From the NCBI GenBank assembly GCA_024809215.1, contig JANUBW010000013.1:186001-250000 (forward strand): a DNA stretch of 64,000 nt, written 5' to 3'. The notes below the pieces were generated by a model. It ran no database searches. It had not been told where the DNA came from and saw only the letters and a list, made by a program, of their open reading frames with translations. The position numbers and the translations under genes are program-made. Positions within the stretch are counted from its first letter, which is position 1. Each line of letters starts with the position of its first letter. Source of the DNA: Niastella sp. OAS944 (GTDB lineage: Bacteria > Bacteroidota > Bacteroidia > Chitinophagales > Chitinophagaceae). Shown here piece after piece: positions 41,776-51,281 of this stretch.

Positions 41776-42915
41776 TTAATCGCGCTCCTGGGCGCGGAAC
41801 CATCTTTCGGGGATTTCATTACTGCTGGCCAGCAGATAATCTTTGTATGAGCAGGCAATGTATTTTTTATCGGGCAGCTGCATCCACCAGCGGCCTGTTT
41901 TTTTGCTTTGCAGAAACACCGCTTCAATTTCGCCAAATGCTATATGGAATTCATTGAACGAATCTCTTTCTTCCAGTTTCGCTTCGCGCAAACTGCGGTT
42001 ATAGCCATCAACCATGTACCATAACATATGGCTGATCTGTTTGGCAGTAAGATCGTCCTTATCGCGACTGGGCACATAACCGTAAATGCCAATTGTATTG
42101 ATAGTGGGGCTTAAGCCGGCATACTGCATCAGCACACAGGCTTCCTCGCCGGTAAGTCCGTTTGGCGTAATTTTATTGGCCGGCGCAAATGCATTGGCAA
42201 TGGCCGCAATATCAAAACTGAACATTTGCGAATTGCGGATCACCGGTTCCATTTCCTCAATGGCATCCTTCACATGTCCTACGCGAAAACAATCAAAACG
42301 CAATTTATCCATCGTTTCAAGCATATGCGGATGCACATAATAACTCTGAAACGCAATGTGGTTATAGTGTTTTATGAAATTGGGCTCGCCGGTAAGCATT
42401 TCCATTAAGAAATTCTCGGACCGGTTGCGCGATTCCATGCTCAGGTCGATCAAAGAATCAACGCAGGTTGCTTCAATAATATAGTTTCGGCTGGTATAGC
42501 AATGATATTGCGCCAGGGTAAGATCGTGCGAACCGCCCAGTACCACAACCGTTTTGCCGGCGTTGGTCAATTCGGCCAGAACGGTTTTCAATGCGGCATA
42601 CGTATCTTTCAGGCTGGCTCCCATAATGATGTTGCCCATATCAACCAGGTTAACATCGGAATGCCATTGATAGAGCGAATAGAACTGGCGGCGAATGGCA
42701 TCGGGGCCCGACATGCCACCGGGCATTGGTCCGCTGCCCCGGTTTTCATTACAACCCACCAAAATGATATCGGCAGATGTAATATCGGGCAACTCCTCAT
42801 CTTCATACACTACTATTCTTTTGCCAATTTGACCATCTTTGTACCCTTCATCTTCCGAATACATGTACCGGTTTATCGGCTGCAAAAAATCCCCTATATA
42901 TAAGCTGTCTGACAT
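41776..42915 (-). CDS. Arginase/formimidoylglutamase-fold protein with incomplete metal site
   Basis: A 379-residue ureohydrolase-superfamily protein. Fold markers are VGCNENRGSGPMPGGMSGPDAIR, VVVLGGSHDLTLAQ (metal His130) and the C-terminal half with SFDIAAIANAFAP. Metal motifs are partly lost: the usual D-A-H-x-D reads Asp153-Ser-Leu-Ile-Asp157 (His missing), and S-x-D-x-D reads Ser-Phe-Asp235-Ile-Ala237 (second Asp missing). A binuclear manganese centre is therefore doubtful. The protein is well formed otherwise, so it may be a divergent or non-hydrolytic family member. Annotation pipelines would call it formimidoylglutamase; the activity is uncertain. The gene is divergent from pheS across a word palindrome. 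Confidence 0.8.
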   Translation of the reverse strand: MSDSLYIGDFLQPINRYMYSEDEGYKDGQIGKRIVVYEDEELPDITSADIILVGCNENRGSGPMPGGMSGPDAIRRQFYSLYQWHSDVNLVDMGNIIMGASLKDTYAALKTVLAELTNAGKTVVVLGGSHDLTLAQYHCYTSRNYIIEATCVDSLIDLSMESRNRSENFLMEMLTGEPNFIKHYNHIAFQSYYVHPHMLETMDKLRFDCFRVGHVKDAIEEMEPVIRNSQMFSFDIAAIANAFAPANKITPNGLTGEEACVLMQYAGLSPTINTIGIYGYVPSRDKDDLTAKQISHMLWYMVDGYNRSLREAKLEERDSFNEFHIAFGEIEAVFLQSKKTGRWWMQLPDKKYIACSYKDYLLASSNEIPERWFRAQERD

Positions 42916-42930
42916 ACGGGTGCAATATAG

Positions 42931-43040
42931 TTAACAAGTTGACAAGTTAACGAGTTGACAAGGCCCTCAATTTCGAGCCCGCCGACTAATTTTTTCTCCC
43001 CTAACCTTGTTCACTTGTCAACCTTTCAACTTTTCAACTT
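42931..43040. repeat. Intergenic word palindrome E (CAAGTTGA words)
   Basis: Left arm iterates AACAAGTTGACAAGTTAACG and GTTGACAAGG (42931-42963). Right arm has CCTTGTTCACTTGTCAACC and TTTCAACTTTTCAACTT (43003-43040), ending 5 bases before the -7 box of pheS. Confidence 0.75.
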
Positions 43041-43045
43041 ATCCT

Positions 43046-43053
43046 TATCTTTG
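43046..43053 (+). promoter_or_regulatory. Promoter -7 box (TATCTTTG) of pheS
   Basis: TATCTTTG matches TAnnTTTG, 4 bases before the pheS ATG at 43058, which implies a very short leader if used. A TTTC at 43024-43027, 18 bases upstream, lies inside the word repeat arm and could act as the -33 element. Confidence 0.5.
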
Positions 43054-43057
43054 CCGC

Positions 43058-44089
43058 ATGGACGAACTGTTACAACAAATTGCAGCGTATAAGCAGGAAA
43101 TTGAGAACCAGCCATCCAACGGCGCTGATTCACTGGAAGCCTATCGTATTAAGTTCCTGGGTACAAAAGGTATTGTAAAGAACCTTTTTACCGAAATGAG
43201 GAATGTTCCGGCCGATAAAAAGAAAGAATTCGGATTGATATTGAACGAATTCAAGCTTCTGGCCGAAGCCAAATACGATACCTGGAAACAGCAACTGGAA
43301 GGCTCAGACACTACTGTTGCGGCTGCTATTGATGTAACCCTTCCCGGCGATGCATTACCCCTGGGTACGCGTCACCCCATCAATCAGTTCCTGAACCATG
43401 TTATCAGCATTTTCAACCGACTTGGCTTTTCTGTGGCCGAAGGACCTGAAATTGAAGACGACTGGCACAACTTTACTGCATTGAACCTGCCTGAGCACCA
43501 CCCGGCCCGCGATATGCAGGACACGTTTTACATTCAGCAAAATCCCGACTGGTTGCTGCGTACCCACACCAGCAACACCCAAATACGGCATATGGAAAAA
43601 GGCCAGCTGCCTATTCGTATTGTATGTCCCGGTCGTGTATACCGCAACGAAACCATCAGTGCCCGCAGCCATTGCTTCTTTCACCAGATTGAAGGATTAT
43701 ATATTGATGAGAATGTTTCTTTTGCCGACCTGAAACAAACCCTGTACTTCTTTGTGCAGGAAATGTATGGCAAAGATGTGAAGGTGCGGTTCCGCCCCTC
43801 GTATTTCCCATTCACCGAGCCCAGCGCCGAAATGGATATCAGCTGCCAGCTGTGCCATGGCGAAGGTTGCGCCGTTTGTAAACGCACCGGCTGGTTAGAG
43901 ATCTTAGGTTGCGGTATGGTTCACCCGAAAGTGCTTGAAAATTGTGGTATTGACCCCGAAAAATACACCGGCTTTGCGTTTGGTATGGGTATCGAAAGAC
44001 CCGCCCTGCTCAAATACGGCATCAACGATATTCGTTTATTCAGCGAAAACGACGTGAGGTTCCTGCGGCAATTTACCAGTGCTACTTAA
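43058..44089 (+). CDS. pheS: Phenylalanine-tRNA ligase alpha subunit
   Basis: A 343-residue class II aminoacyl-tRNA synthetase subunit with an N-terminal coiled coil (residues 1-85), then the catalytic core. Motif 2 region has RTHTSNTQIRHM and VYRNETISARSHCFFHQIEG; phenylalanine-binding parts and motif 3 appear as VRFRPSYFPFTEPSAEMDISCQ and FAFGMGIERPALLKYGINDIR. A CQLCHGEGCAVCKRTG knuckle is present, a frequent addition in Bacteroidota PheS. The ATG at 43058 is preferred to an upstream ATG at 43007, which would add the word-repeat arm. pheT is not adjacent. Complete and very likely functional. Confidence 0.97.
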   Translation: MDELLQQIAAYKQEIENQPSNGADSLEAYRIKFLGTKGIVKNLFTEMRNVPADKKKEFGLILNEFKLLAEAKYDTWKQQLEGSDTTVAAAIDVTLPGDALPLGTRHPINQFLNHVISIFNRLGFSVAEGPEIEDDWHNFTALNLPEHHPARDMQDTFYIQQNPDWLLRTHTSNTQIRHMEKGQLPIRIVCPGRVYRNETISARSHCFFHQIEGLYIDENVSFADLKQTLYFFVQEMYGKDVKVRFRPSYFPFTEPSAEMDISCQLCHGEGCAVCKRTGWLEILGCGMVHPKVLENCGIDPEKYTGFAFGMGIERPALLKYGINDIRLFSENDVRFLRQFTSAT

Positions 44090-44090
44090 A

Positions 44091-44170
44091 TCAATAGACA
44101 ATAAGCAATAGGCAATTTGCAAAAATTCCTTTTAAGCATTGCCTATTGCTTATTGCCAATTGCCAATTGA
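44091..44170. repeat. Intergenic word palindrome F (CAATAGGCAATAAGC words)
   Basis: Left arm TCAATAGACAATAAGCAATA plus GGCAATTTGC (44091-44120). Right arm GCATTGCCTATTGCTTATTG plus CCAATTGCCAATTGA (44136-44170). The arm ends 5 bases before the next start codon at 44176. Arms pair over roughly 25 of 30 positions. Confidence 0.8.
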
Positions 44171-44175
44171 TTACT

Positions 44176-45018
44176 ATGGTACAAACTATTTGCGTTTGCG
44201 GTGCAGGCACAATGGGCAGCAGCATTGCCCAGGCAGCCTCGCAGCACCAATTTCATGTTATTTTATACGATGTGAATACCGGGATGCTTGCAAAAGCCAA
44301 AGCAGGTATGCAAAGCAATTTGCAGTCATTGGTGCAGAAAAATAAGATCACTGCCGAAACCAGCGCCGACATCCTGAGCCGCATTCAGTTTGTTTCAGAT
44401 ATTAACGACTGTTTGGCCGATCTGATCATTGAAGCCATTGTTGAAAAACCCGAAGTAAAAGTGGCGTTGTTCAACCAGCTGGCCGAAGTAAATCACAGCG
44501 AAACAGTTCTTGCCACCAACACCTCCTCTTTATCGGTTACAGAAATTGCAAAAAAGGTTAAACACCCCGAGCGGGTGGCAGGTATGCACTTTTTTAACCC
44601 GGCTACAATTATGAAGCTGGTTGAAGTAGTGAAAACCCCTTTCAGCAATGAACAAACTATTGACGCAATAGTACAAACAGCCCGGCAAATGGATAAAACA
44701 CCGGTGCTTTGTGAAGATTCGCCAGGTTTTATTGTAAACCATGTGGCCCGCCCTTATTATTTGGAAGCATTAAAACTGGCAGAACAGGGAGTAACCGATT
44801 TTCAAACCATCGATACACTACTTGAGGCAACCGGCTTTAAAATGGGTCCCTTTCGCCTGATGGACCTCATTGGCAACGATATTAATTATGCAGTAAGCTG
44901 CCAGGTTTATGAAGCATTAGGGAAACCAGAAAGACTGCAACCATCTCCCATTCAAAAAGAGAAAGTAGAAAATGGCCATCTGGGCCGAAAGACCGGAAAA
45001 GGTTATTATGAGTACTGA
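44176..45018 (+). CDS. 3-hydroxyacyl-CoA (3-hydroxybutyryl-CoA) dehydrogenase
   Basis: A 280-residue NAD-dependent dehydrogenase of the HBDH/PaaH type, oxidising 3-hydroxyacyl-CoA to 3-oxoacyl-CoA. The Rossmann dinucleotide site is VCGAGTMGSSIAQAA (residues 4-18). Catalytic core has LATNTSSLSVTEIA, MHFFNPATIMKLVEVV (catalytic His) and SPGFIVNHVARPYYLEALKL. C-terminal dimer part has GPFRLMDLIGNDIN and ends GHLGRKTGKGYYEY. The ATG at 44176 is preferred because the upstream extension is word-repeat sequence. Beta-oxidation or aromatic-acid degradation role is family inference. Confidence 0.92.
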   Translation: MVQTICVCGAGTMGSSIAQAASQHQFHVILYDVNTGMLAKAKAGMQSNLQSLVQKNKITAETSADILSRIQFVSDINDCLADLIIEAIVEKPEVKVALFNQLAEVNHSETVLATNTSSLSVTEIAKKVKHPERVAGMHFFNPATIMKLVEVVKTPFSNEQTIDAIVQTARQMDKTPVLCEDSPGFIVNHVARPYYLEALKLAEQGVTDFQTIDTLLEATGFKMGPFRLMDLIGNDINYAVSCQVYEALGKPERLQPSPIQKEKVENGHLGRKTGKGYYEY

Positions 45019-45130
45019 ACAAGTCGGTAATTCCATTGTTCGGGCACATAAATTATTTTTGGTACATGCATTATGAGTTTATACTTACAGGTTTTGTGTT
45101 AGAAAGGTTATCTTCGTGCCCTGTTAATTA

Positions 45131-46135
45131 TTGCACTTGTACACCAAAATACTCGTCACAGGCGGTTCGGGCTTTATAGGCGCTTACATCATAAAAGAAC
45201 TGGTGGAAAAAGGCTATGCTGTACGGGCAATCCGGCACAGTAACAATGCCCCCTTCTTTATTCCGGCTCACATCAATGAAAAAGTTGAATGGGTGCCCGG
45301 CGATGTTTTGGATGTAGTTTCCCTGCAAGAAGCTATGGATGGTGTAGATGCAGTAATTCATGCCGCCGCTAAAGTTTCCTTTAACGATAACGACAAAAGC
45401 TCTCTTTACAAGATCAATATTGATGGTACTGCCAATATAGTGAATATGGCGCTTGAGAGTAACGTCAAACGCTTTGTACACATAAGTTCGGTTGCCGCCA
45501 TCGGCCGCACGGTTACCGGCGAAACAGTTAATGAGGAAAAGAAATGGCAAGCCGGTAAAATGCATACCACCTACGCCATTAGCAAATACCACGCAGAACT
45601 GCATGTATGGCGTGGCGCCGCAGAGGGTTTAGATATGGTGATCGTAAACCCAAGCACCGTTTTGGGTTATGGCGATTGGAACATGTCGAGCTGCGCTATC
45701 TTCAAAAGCGTTTACAAAGAATTTCCCTGGTACACAAAAGGCATTAACGGGTTTGTTGCAGTAACCGATGTGGCAAAAGCCGCCGTGTTATTAATGGAAA
45801 GCAACCAGTCGCACGAACGGTTTATTGTTAACGGTGACAACTGGTCGTTTCAACAGTTATTCAATACCATTGCCGACGGTTTTGGTAAAAAGCACCCACA
45901 CAAAGAAGCTTCGCCCTTTATTGGTAAAATTGCCTGGCGTATGGAAAAACTGAAGTCGATGATGTCGGGCAAAAAACCATTACTTACCCGCCAAAGCGCC
46001 CGGGTAGCCCAAAGCGTAACCTACTTCGACAATAGTAAAATTCTAAAAGCGCTGCCAGGTTTCTCATTTACTCCCCTCGAAAAAGCCATTCAAAAAAATT
46101 GTGAACTATACCTGGCCAATTTGCAGCCGCTATAA
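45131..46135 (+). CDS. NAD-dependent epimerase/dehydratase (extended SDR, dihydroflavonol reductase-like)
   Basis: A 334-residue extended short-chain dehydrogenase. NAD(P)-binding ILVTGGSGFIGAYI begins near residue 7. Other features: VDAVIHAAAKVSFNDNDKSS, FVHISSVAAIGRT, and the catalytic YAISKYHAEL (Tyr-x-x-x-Lys). The later VIVNPSTVLGYGDW fits the dihydroflavonol-4-reductase branch. The start is TTG at 45131 (or TTG 45137); no ATG occurs early in the frame. A TATCTTCG -7-like box at 45109 suggests a short leader. The terminator hairpin at 46259 closes it. Substrate unknown. Confidence 0.88.
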   Translation: MHLYTKILVTGGSGFIGAYIIKELVEKGYAVRAIRHSNNAPFFIPAHINEKVEWVPGDVLDVVSLQEAMDGVDAVIHAAAKVSFNDNDKSSLYKINIDGTANIVNMALESNVKRFVHISSVAAIGRTVTGETVNEEKKWQAGKMHTTYAISKYHAELHVWRGAAEGLDMVIVNPSTVLGYGDWNMSSCAIFKSVYKEFPWYTKGINGFVAVTDVAKAAVLLMESNQSHERFIVNGDNWSFQQLFNTIADGFGKKHPHKEASPFIGKIAWRMEKLKSMMSGKKPLLTRQSARVAQSVTYFDNSKILKALPGFSFTPLEKAIQKNCELYLANLQPL

Positions 46136-46258
46136 CTGGCAAAAAACTTGTTATATATGCGTTGGCAGATAATATGTTAAAGAAATTTAACCGGGAAATG
46201 GTGGTTGAAAACCAGCAAGCCAATACTTTCACGACGAACAAAACGTTTTAAAGGACCC

Positions 46259-46306
46259 AAACCGGTTGTATAATTGAATTAATTCATATTAATACAATCC
46301 GGTTTT
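46259..46306 (+). terminator. Long-stem terminator-like hairpin
   Basis: AACCGG-TTGTAT (about 46260-46271) pairs with ATACAA-t-CCGGTT (46292-46304) around a long AT-rich loop, then TTTT-type bases. Confidence 0.6.
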
Positions 46307-46357
46307 CGTTATTTCGGTAATACATCTTATCCATCTTTTGAAAAATAAATATTCAAG

Positions 46358-47443
46358 ATGAAAAATTTAATGATCCTGTTGTTATCCGTTACCTTATGTT
46401 CTACACTTAAGGCACAGGAAAAAACGTTCACGGTTTTGGGAAAAGTACTCGATGCCGAAACCAAACTACCATTATCCAACGCATCGGCATATTGCCAAAA
46501 CACCACCCAGGGAACTATTACCAATAGCGAAGGAATGTTCTTTATGCGTTTACCTAACGGCGGTTACGATATGGTGGTAACCTATACCGGTTATGAAAAG
46601 AAACTGATGCGTATTAGTAATAGCCAGGCAAAAACCGATACCATGGTTATTGAACTGGCCAAAGAAGACAAATCACTGTCGGAGGTAGCCGTAGTAGCCA
46701 GCACAGAAGACCCCGATGGCCTGAATAAATACGGAAAGTTCTTTTCACAGAACTTTATTGGCAATACCGGCTACTCAAACCAGGTGGCTATTCAAAACCC
46801 GGAAGCGCTAAAATTTTTCTATTCTAAAAAAAGGAACCGGCTAAAGATCACCGCACGCGAAGACCTCATTATTGTGAACTATGCATTAGGTTATAAAATA
46901 AGGTACCAGCTTGATTCTTTCAGTTACGATTACGGCAGCAATATCACCCAATATACAGGCTCACCGCTTTTTCAGGAAATGGATAGTACCGAAGAAGTAA
47001 AAGCGCAATGGAAAAAGAACCGCGCGCATTCTTACCTGGGCTCCCGCCTGCATTTTATGCGCTCGTTTTACGATAGCAGCTTAACCCAGCAAGGATTTAT
47101 TATCGAAAAGCTGGCCGAAGATTCACAAAGCGTAAAAGGTACATTTATCAAAGACCTGTATAACGAGCAGGACTATTTGTTAGACAGTGGCCTGGTAGAG
47201 GTAAACTGGAATGGCCGTTACCGTGTTAGCTATGGAAATGTTAAACCAGATAAACAATTCCTCGATGAATATAAGTTACCGGCCACTACCCGCTTCCAGA
47301 TCACCGTACTTGAAGTTGCTGATGGCGGTTTTGTAATAGAAAAGAACGGCTATTTCTACGAGCAATACGACGTAATAAATACCGGTTATTGGGCCTGGAA
47401 AAAGCTTGCTGAACAATTGCCATACGATTACGAGTATCGATAG
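46358..47443 (+). CDS. CarboxypepD_reg-like domain exported protein
   Basis: A 361-residue exported protein with signal peptide (residues 1-20, STLKAQ). Residues about 24-105 are a carboxypeptidase regulatory-like beta-sandwich (FTVLGKVLDAETKLPLSNAS, ITNSEGMFFMRLPNGGYDMV, TYTGYEKKLMRI), the domain found at the front of many TonB-dependent receptors. The rest (FFSQNFIGNTGYSNQVAIQN, LIIVNYALGYKIRYQLDSF, SYLGSRLHFMRSFYDSSL) lacks a TonB barrel and is a conserved Bacteroidota module of unknown function. It probably sits in the periplasm or on the outer membrane. A terminator follows. Confidence 0.82.
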   Translation: MKNLMILLLSVTLCSTLKAQEKTFTVLGKVLDAETKLPLSNASAYCQNTTQGTITNSEGMFFMRLPNGGYDMVVTYTGYEKKLMRISNSQAKTDTMVIELAKEDKSLSEVAVVASTEDPDGLNKYGKFFSQNFIGNTGYSNQVAIQNPEALKFFYSKKRNRLKITAREDLIIVNYALGYKIRYQLDSFSYDYGSNITQYTGSPLFQEMDSTEEVKAQWKKNRAHSYLGSRLHFMRSFYDSSLTQQGFIIEKLAEDSQSVKGTFIKDLYNEQDYLLDSGLVEVNWNGRYRVSYGNVKPDKQFLDEYKLPATTRFQITVLEVADGGFVIEKNGYFYEQYDVINTGYWAWKKLAEQLPYDYEYR

Positions 47444-47464
47444 TTGATATCTTCATAATATGTG

Positions 47465-47497
47465 ACCGGCAGAGACAACGTTTCTGCCGGTTTTTTG
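47465..47497 (+). terminator. Intrinsic terminator
   Basis: Perfect 9-bp stem ACCGGCAGA (47465-47473) with TCTGCCGGT (47483-47491), then TTTTTG. Confidence 0.9.
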
Positions 47498-47629
47498 TTT
47501 ATAAACTAACGCGTATTAATAAAATCTTTGCATTTTAAAATATCCGGCTCAATCCTTTTTTTATACCTTGGAACGTAATTCCAATAACCGGTAAAATAAT
47601 CACCGGTCACAGGAATTAACCATTAGCTT

Positions 47630-50530
47630 ATGGGGATCCTTGCCATCATAGCAGATAAACCCGCTGTGATCTTTAACCGCTTTATCGGCTCACTGTTAAT
47701 TGTAACCGGTTTACTAACTGTTAGTACAACTCATGCCCAGGAGTATAACTATATTCACTACGATGTAAAAGATGGTTTGGCAGGCTCAACAGTATATGAT
47801 CTGTGCCAGGATAAAGACGGGTTTATTTGGTTTGCTACCGAGGCCGGCATCAGCCGGTTCGATGGCGCCCATTTCAAAAACTTTACTACCACCGATGGAC
47901 TACCGGAAACCGAAATATTAAAACTTTTTGCTGATTCAAAGGGAAGAATATGGATGGCTCCGTTTAAGAATACTATCTGTTATTATTATAATGGGAAAAT
48001 ATATAACCAGGAAAACGACCCACTACTAAAAAAAATAAAGGTTTCCACGATTATAAGCACCATTTTCGAAAGCGCTGATCATTACATAGGCTTCCAATCA
48101 GATAATGAACTGCATATTATTGGCCCCGATACCGTAACAAAAGTATCCCGGAATCAATTTGACGGAAATCATTTTTTCATCCGGCCAAGTCCCCTTGGCA
48201 GGGGATTTCAGTTAAACTATGGGGATTCATGTTTTATAGTATCCATAAATAGCATGACCCATGTTACCTGCAGTACCGTTGGCGGAAAACTTCACAATTT
48301 TCCCGGCCTTCGTAGTATAAGAGACAAATTAAAAATCACTGCTGAAGATTTTACCCCCGACATCAACAGAGTATTATTCACAAATACCTGGTATGGTTCG
48401 TGGATGGTTGATACCACTACTTTCGACCGTTATGAAGATCAGTTCCTTAAGGGAAAACAAATAAGCCATGCGCTGGTAGACAAAGAAAAGAACATTTGGT
48501 TTGCCACCCTTGGCGAAGGCGTATACAAACTGGCATCCAGGGAGTTCAAAACCTTTTATTTTGCAAAGAACATTACCTCCGAGATCTTCTCCCTCGAGAA
48601 AATAAATGATAAAATTTATGCCGGTACCGGCTTTGGGCGGGTATATGTTTGGAACGGCAGGATATTAGACACCCTAAACTGCAATAAAGAGTTTGAGAAA
48701 TCGCTCAACTATAACTCTACAAACAGGGTGATCAGCTTAAAAAAAATACAGGATGGCTCATTAGCAATGGGCTCAGATGGCCTGCTTATAAAAAGAACAC
48801 CTGCCGGGAAGATATTCAATCCCTGGATCTATGCAGTAAAATCAATAGATGAGTTAAAGAATGGCCAGCTTCTGGTTGGCATGGCCCGAAGGACCATATT
48901 GGCAGATGCACAAAGTTTAGCAGTAAAAGATACTATCTGGCCTCATAGGACCACCAGTGTATGTGAATATGATAATGAATATTACATTGGCACCGTTAAC
49001 GGCTTGTATATTGTATCGAAAAACAAACGAACCCGCTTTATGGGCGATTCTTTTCCGCCATTACGTCAACGCATCAGCTATTTCTGTCGTTCGCCCAACG
49101 GCCTTCTTTGGATAGCTACCTATGGCGCGGGCATCATTTGTATGAACAGCGGCAAGGTCATCGATCACATAACAACCCACAAAGGCCTTTCAAGCGATAT
49201 CTGCAGAACCCTGTTTGTAAATAACAATCACTTATGGGTGGGTACCGATAAAGGGTTGAATAAAATAAATATCAGTCAAACCCCATACCCGGTCACCACT
49301 TATAGCACATCAGACGGATTACCTTCCAACATCATCAATGCCTTATATGTTGATGGCAATATCATTTACGTAGGCACTCCTTCCGGTCTTACCTTTTTTG
49401 ACGAAGCCAAAGTGACCAATTATTCCAAATGTAATTTGCGAATACTCGATATTTCGGTAGGTAATAAACCGCAACCCTTACAGGAAAGCTATCAGTTTCA
49501 CTATAAGGAAAACAGCTTAAAGATTTCCTATGCCGGCATCTCATTCAAATCGGGCGGTAACATCTCCTATCGTTACCGATTAAAGGGGTTGAGCGACGAA
49601 TGGGATTCAACCGGGCAAAACATGCTGGAATATCCATCTATACCAACCGGCAATTATGAGTTCGAAATAATAGCCGTAAATAAAAAGGGCATTATCAGCA
49701 ACCCGGTAAAGATCTTCTTTATGGTTGAAGCCCCGTTTTGGCAAACTTTGCCTTTTCAGGTGCTTATTATTGCAATAGCCATACTTATAACCTGGATACT
49801 GGTTGCCTGGCGCTTTAGTATACTACGAAAAGAAGAACAGGAACGGGCATCGGTACAGCAAAAGCTGAATGAGTTGGAACAAATGGCCTTACGGGCTCAA
49901 ATGAACCCGCACTTTATATTCAACTGCCTTAATAGTATACAAAATTTCATAATAACAAACGACCTCGAAGCTACAAACTGGTACCTCTCAGAGTTTGCCC
50001 ATCTTATAAGGCAAACGCTCGATAATAGCGAAAAGAGCACGATATCTATTACTAACGAAATAAAGTACCTGAAAAGATACCTGGAGCTGGAGATGATGCG
50101 CTTTGGCCATTCCTTTGAATATAGCGTTGATGTTGATGATGAAATTGATAGCGATATGGTTAGTATTCCAACTATGATTTTACAGCCATATATAGAGAAT
50201 AGCATTCGCCATGGCATTCGATATAGAGAGAACGGCGGCGGCCGCATTGATATAAAATTTCAAAAAACGGAGGAGGGTTTTATATGCATTATTCAGGATA
50301 ATGGCATCGGTAGAAAAAAAGCTAAAGAGTATAGATCGCAGGTGCGGGTTGAATACCAATCGAAAGGAATGTCGCTGACCGCCGAAAGAATAAATATTTT
50401 AAACCGTCAATTAATAGATCCCATAACCATTGAAATAAACGATTTGTCCAATGAATATCAACAGGCACTCGGTACAAGAGTTATTATACGTTTTCCCTAT
50501 ACCATTAATTTAAAACCTGTGAAAAAATGA
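47630..50530 (+). CDS. Two-component propeller sensor with LytS-type histidine kinase
   Basis: A 966-residue sensor. An N-terminal hydrophobic segment (about 17-36, ending THAQ) is probably a signal peptide. Periplasmic propeller repeats follow, such as DKDGFIWFATEAGISRFDG, SKGRIWMAPF, KEKNIWFATLGEGVYKL, PNGLLWIATYGAGIICM and NNHLWVGTDKGLNKIN. A Y_Y_Y domain (YKENSLKISYAGISFKSGG) precedes the membrane helix VLIIAIAILITWILVAW (about residue 708). The cytoplasmic kinase is LytS/YehU-like with ALRAQMNPHFIFNCLNSIQN (phospho-His near 761) and the ATP-binding LQPYIENSIRHGI. The stop overlaps the ATG of a LytTR regulator (ATGA). The signal is unknown. Confidence 0.93.
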   Translation: MGILAIIADKPAVIFNRFIGSLLIVTGLLTVSTTHAQEYNYIHYDVKDGLAGSTVYDLCQDKDGFIWFATEAGISRFDGAHFKNFTTTDGLPETEILKLFADSKGRIWMAPFKNTICYYYNGKIYNQENDPLLKKIKVSTIISTIFESADHYIGFQSDNELHIIGPDTVTKVSRNQFDGNHFFIRPSPLGRGFQLNYGDSCFIVSINSMTHVTCSTVGGKLHNFPGLRSIRDKLKITAEDFTPDINRVLFTNTWYGSWMVDTTTFDRYEDQFLKGKQISHALVDKEKNIWFATLGEGVYKLASREFKTFYFAKNITSEIFSLEKINDKIYAGTGFGRVYVWNGRILDTLNCNKEFEKSLNYNSTNRVISLKKIQDGSLAMGSDGLLIKRTPAGKIFNPWIYAVKSIDELKNGQLLVGMARRTILADAQSLAVKDTIWPHRTTSVCEYDNEYYIGTVNGLYIVSKNKRTRFMGDSFPPLRQRISYFCRSPNGLLWIATYGAGIICMNSGKVIDHITTHKGLSSDICRTLFVNNNHLWVGTDKGLNKINISQTPYPVTTYSTSDGLPSNIINALYVDGNIIYVGTPSGLTFFDEAKVTNYSKCNLRILDISVGNKPQPLQESYQFHYKENSLKISYAGISFKSGGNISYRYRLKGLSDEWDSTGQNMLEYPSIPTGNYEFEIIAVNKKGIISNPVKIFFMVEAPFWQTLPFQVLIIAIAILITWILVAWRFSILRKEEQERASVQQKLNELEQMALRAQMNPHFIFNCLNSIQNFIITNDLEATNWYLSEFAHLIRQTLDNSEKSTISITNEIKYLKRYLELEMMRFGHSFEYSVDVDDEIDSDMVSIPTMILQPYIENSIRHGIRYRENGGGRIDIKFQKTEEGFICIIQDNGIGRKKAKEYRSQVRVEYQSKGMSLTAERINILNRQLIDPITIEINDLSNEYQQALGTRVIIRFPYTINLKPVKK

Positions 50531-51270
50531 TACGCACTATAATTATTGACGACGAGCCTAACAACACAGAAACGCTAAAACAGCTTTTAGTAAAGTATTG
50601 CCCATTGATAGAGCTGGTAGGTGATGCTGAAAACATACGCACAGGCCAGACCCTTATTTTAAACACCCAGCCCGACCTGGTGTTTCTTGATATTGAAATG
50701 CCATTTGGCAATGCTTTTGAACTGCTCAACAACCTTTCGCCCGTTAATTTCGAGATCATATTTGTTACGGCCTTCGATAATTATGCCATCAATGCCATTA
50801 AATATTCCGCCCTTGATTATTTATTAAAACCGGTTAATATAAAAGAACTGCAAAACGCAGTGCAAAAAGCGGCCGAACGTATTAAAACAAAAAATATTAC
50901 CAGTAAGATCGACACATTGTTGTTCAATCTGTCGGTAAGCAAACCTGTTTTGCAAAAAGTAGCGCTCCCTACCCTCGATGGGTTGGTTTTTGTAAACATC
51001 AATGAACTGGTTTGGCTTGAAGCAAGAGGCAGCTATACGTTTGTTTATATGCAGGACCAGCAAAAAATAATGGTGTCGCGAACATTAAAGGAATTTGAAG
51101 ATATTTTACCATTCGAAACCTTTTCACGGGTACATCAATCGTACATTATCAACCACTACTTTATAAAAAAATACAACCGGGGAAGAGGTGGCACAATTGA
51201 AATGGAAGATGGCACCACCATTGAAGTTTCTATGCGAAAGAAGGATGAGTTTTTATCGAAGTTCAAGTAG
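50527..51270 (+). CDS. LytTR family response regulator
   Basis: A 247-residue response regulator. The receiver domain (1-120) has acidic residues IIDDEPN, the phosphoacceptor Asp55 (VFLDIEMPFG), FVTAFDNYAIN and LLKPVN. The C-terminal LytTR DNA-binding domain (about 145-245) shows INELVWLEARGSYTFVYMQD, SRTLKEFEDILPFETFSRVH and SYIINHYFIKKYNRG. It is translationally coupled to the propeller sensor kinase by an ATGA overlap, so the two form a cognate pair. Targets are not visible in this window. Confidence 0.95.
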   Translation: MIRTIIIDDEPNNTETLKQLLVKYCPLIELVGDAENIRTGQTLILNTQPDLVFLDIEMPFGNAFELLNNLSPVNFEIIFVTAFDNYAINAIKYSALDYLLKPVNIKELQNAVQKAAERIKTKNITSKIDTLLFNLSVSKPVLQKVALPTLDGLVFVNINELVWLEARGSYTFVYMQDQQKIMVSRTLKEFEDILPFETFSRVHQSYIINHYFIKKYNRGRGGTIEMEDGTTIEVSMRKKDEFLSKFK

Positions 51271-51281
51271 TACTGAATGCT

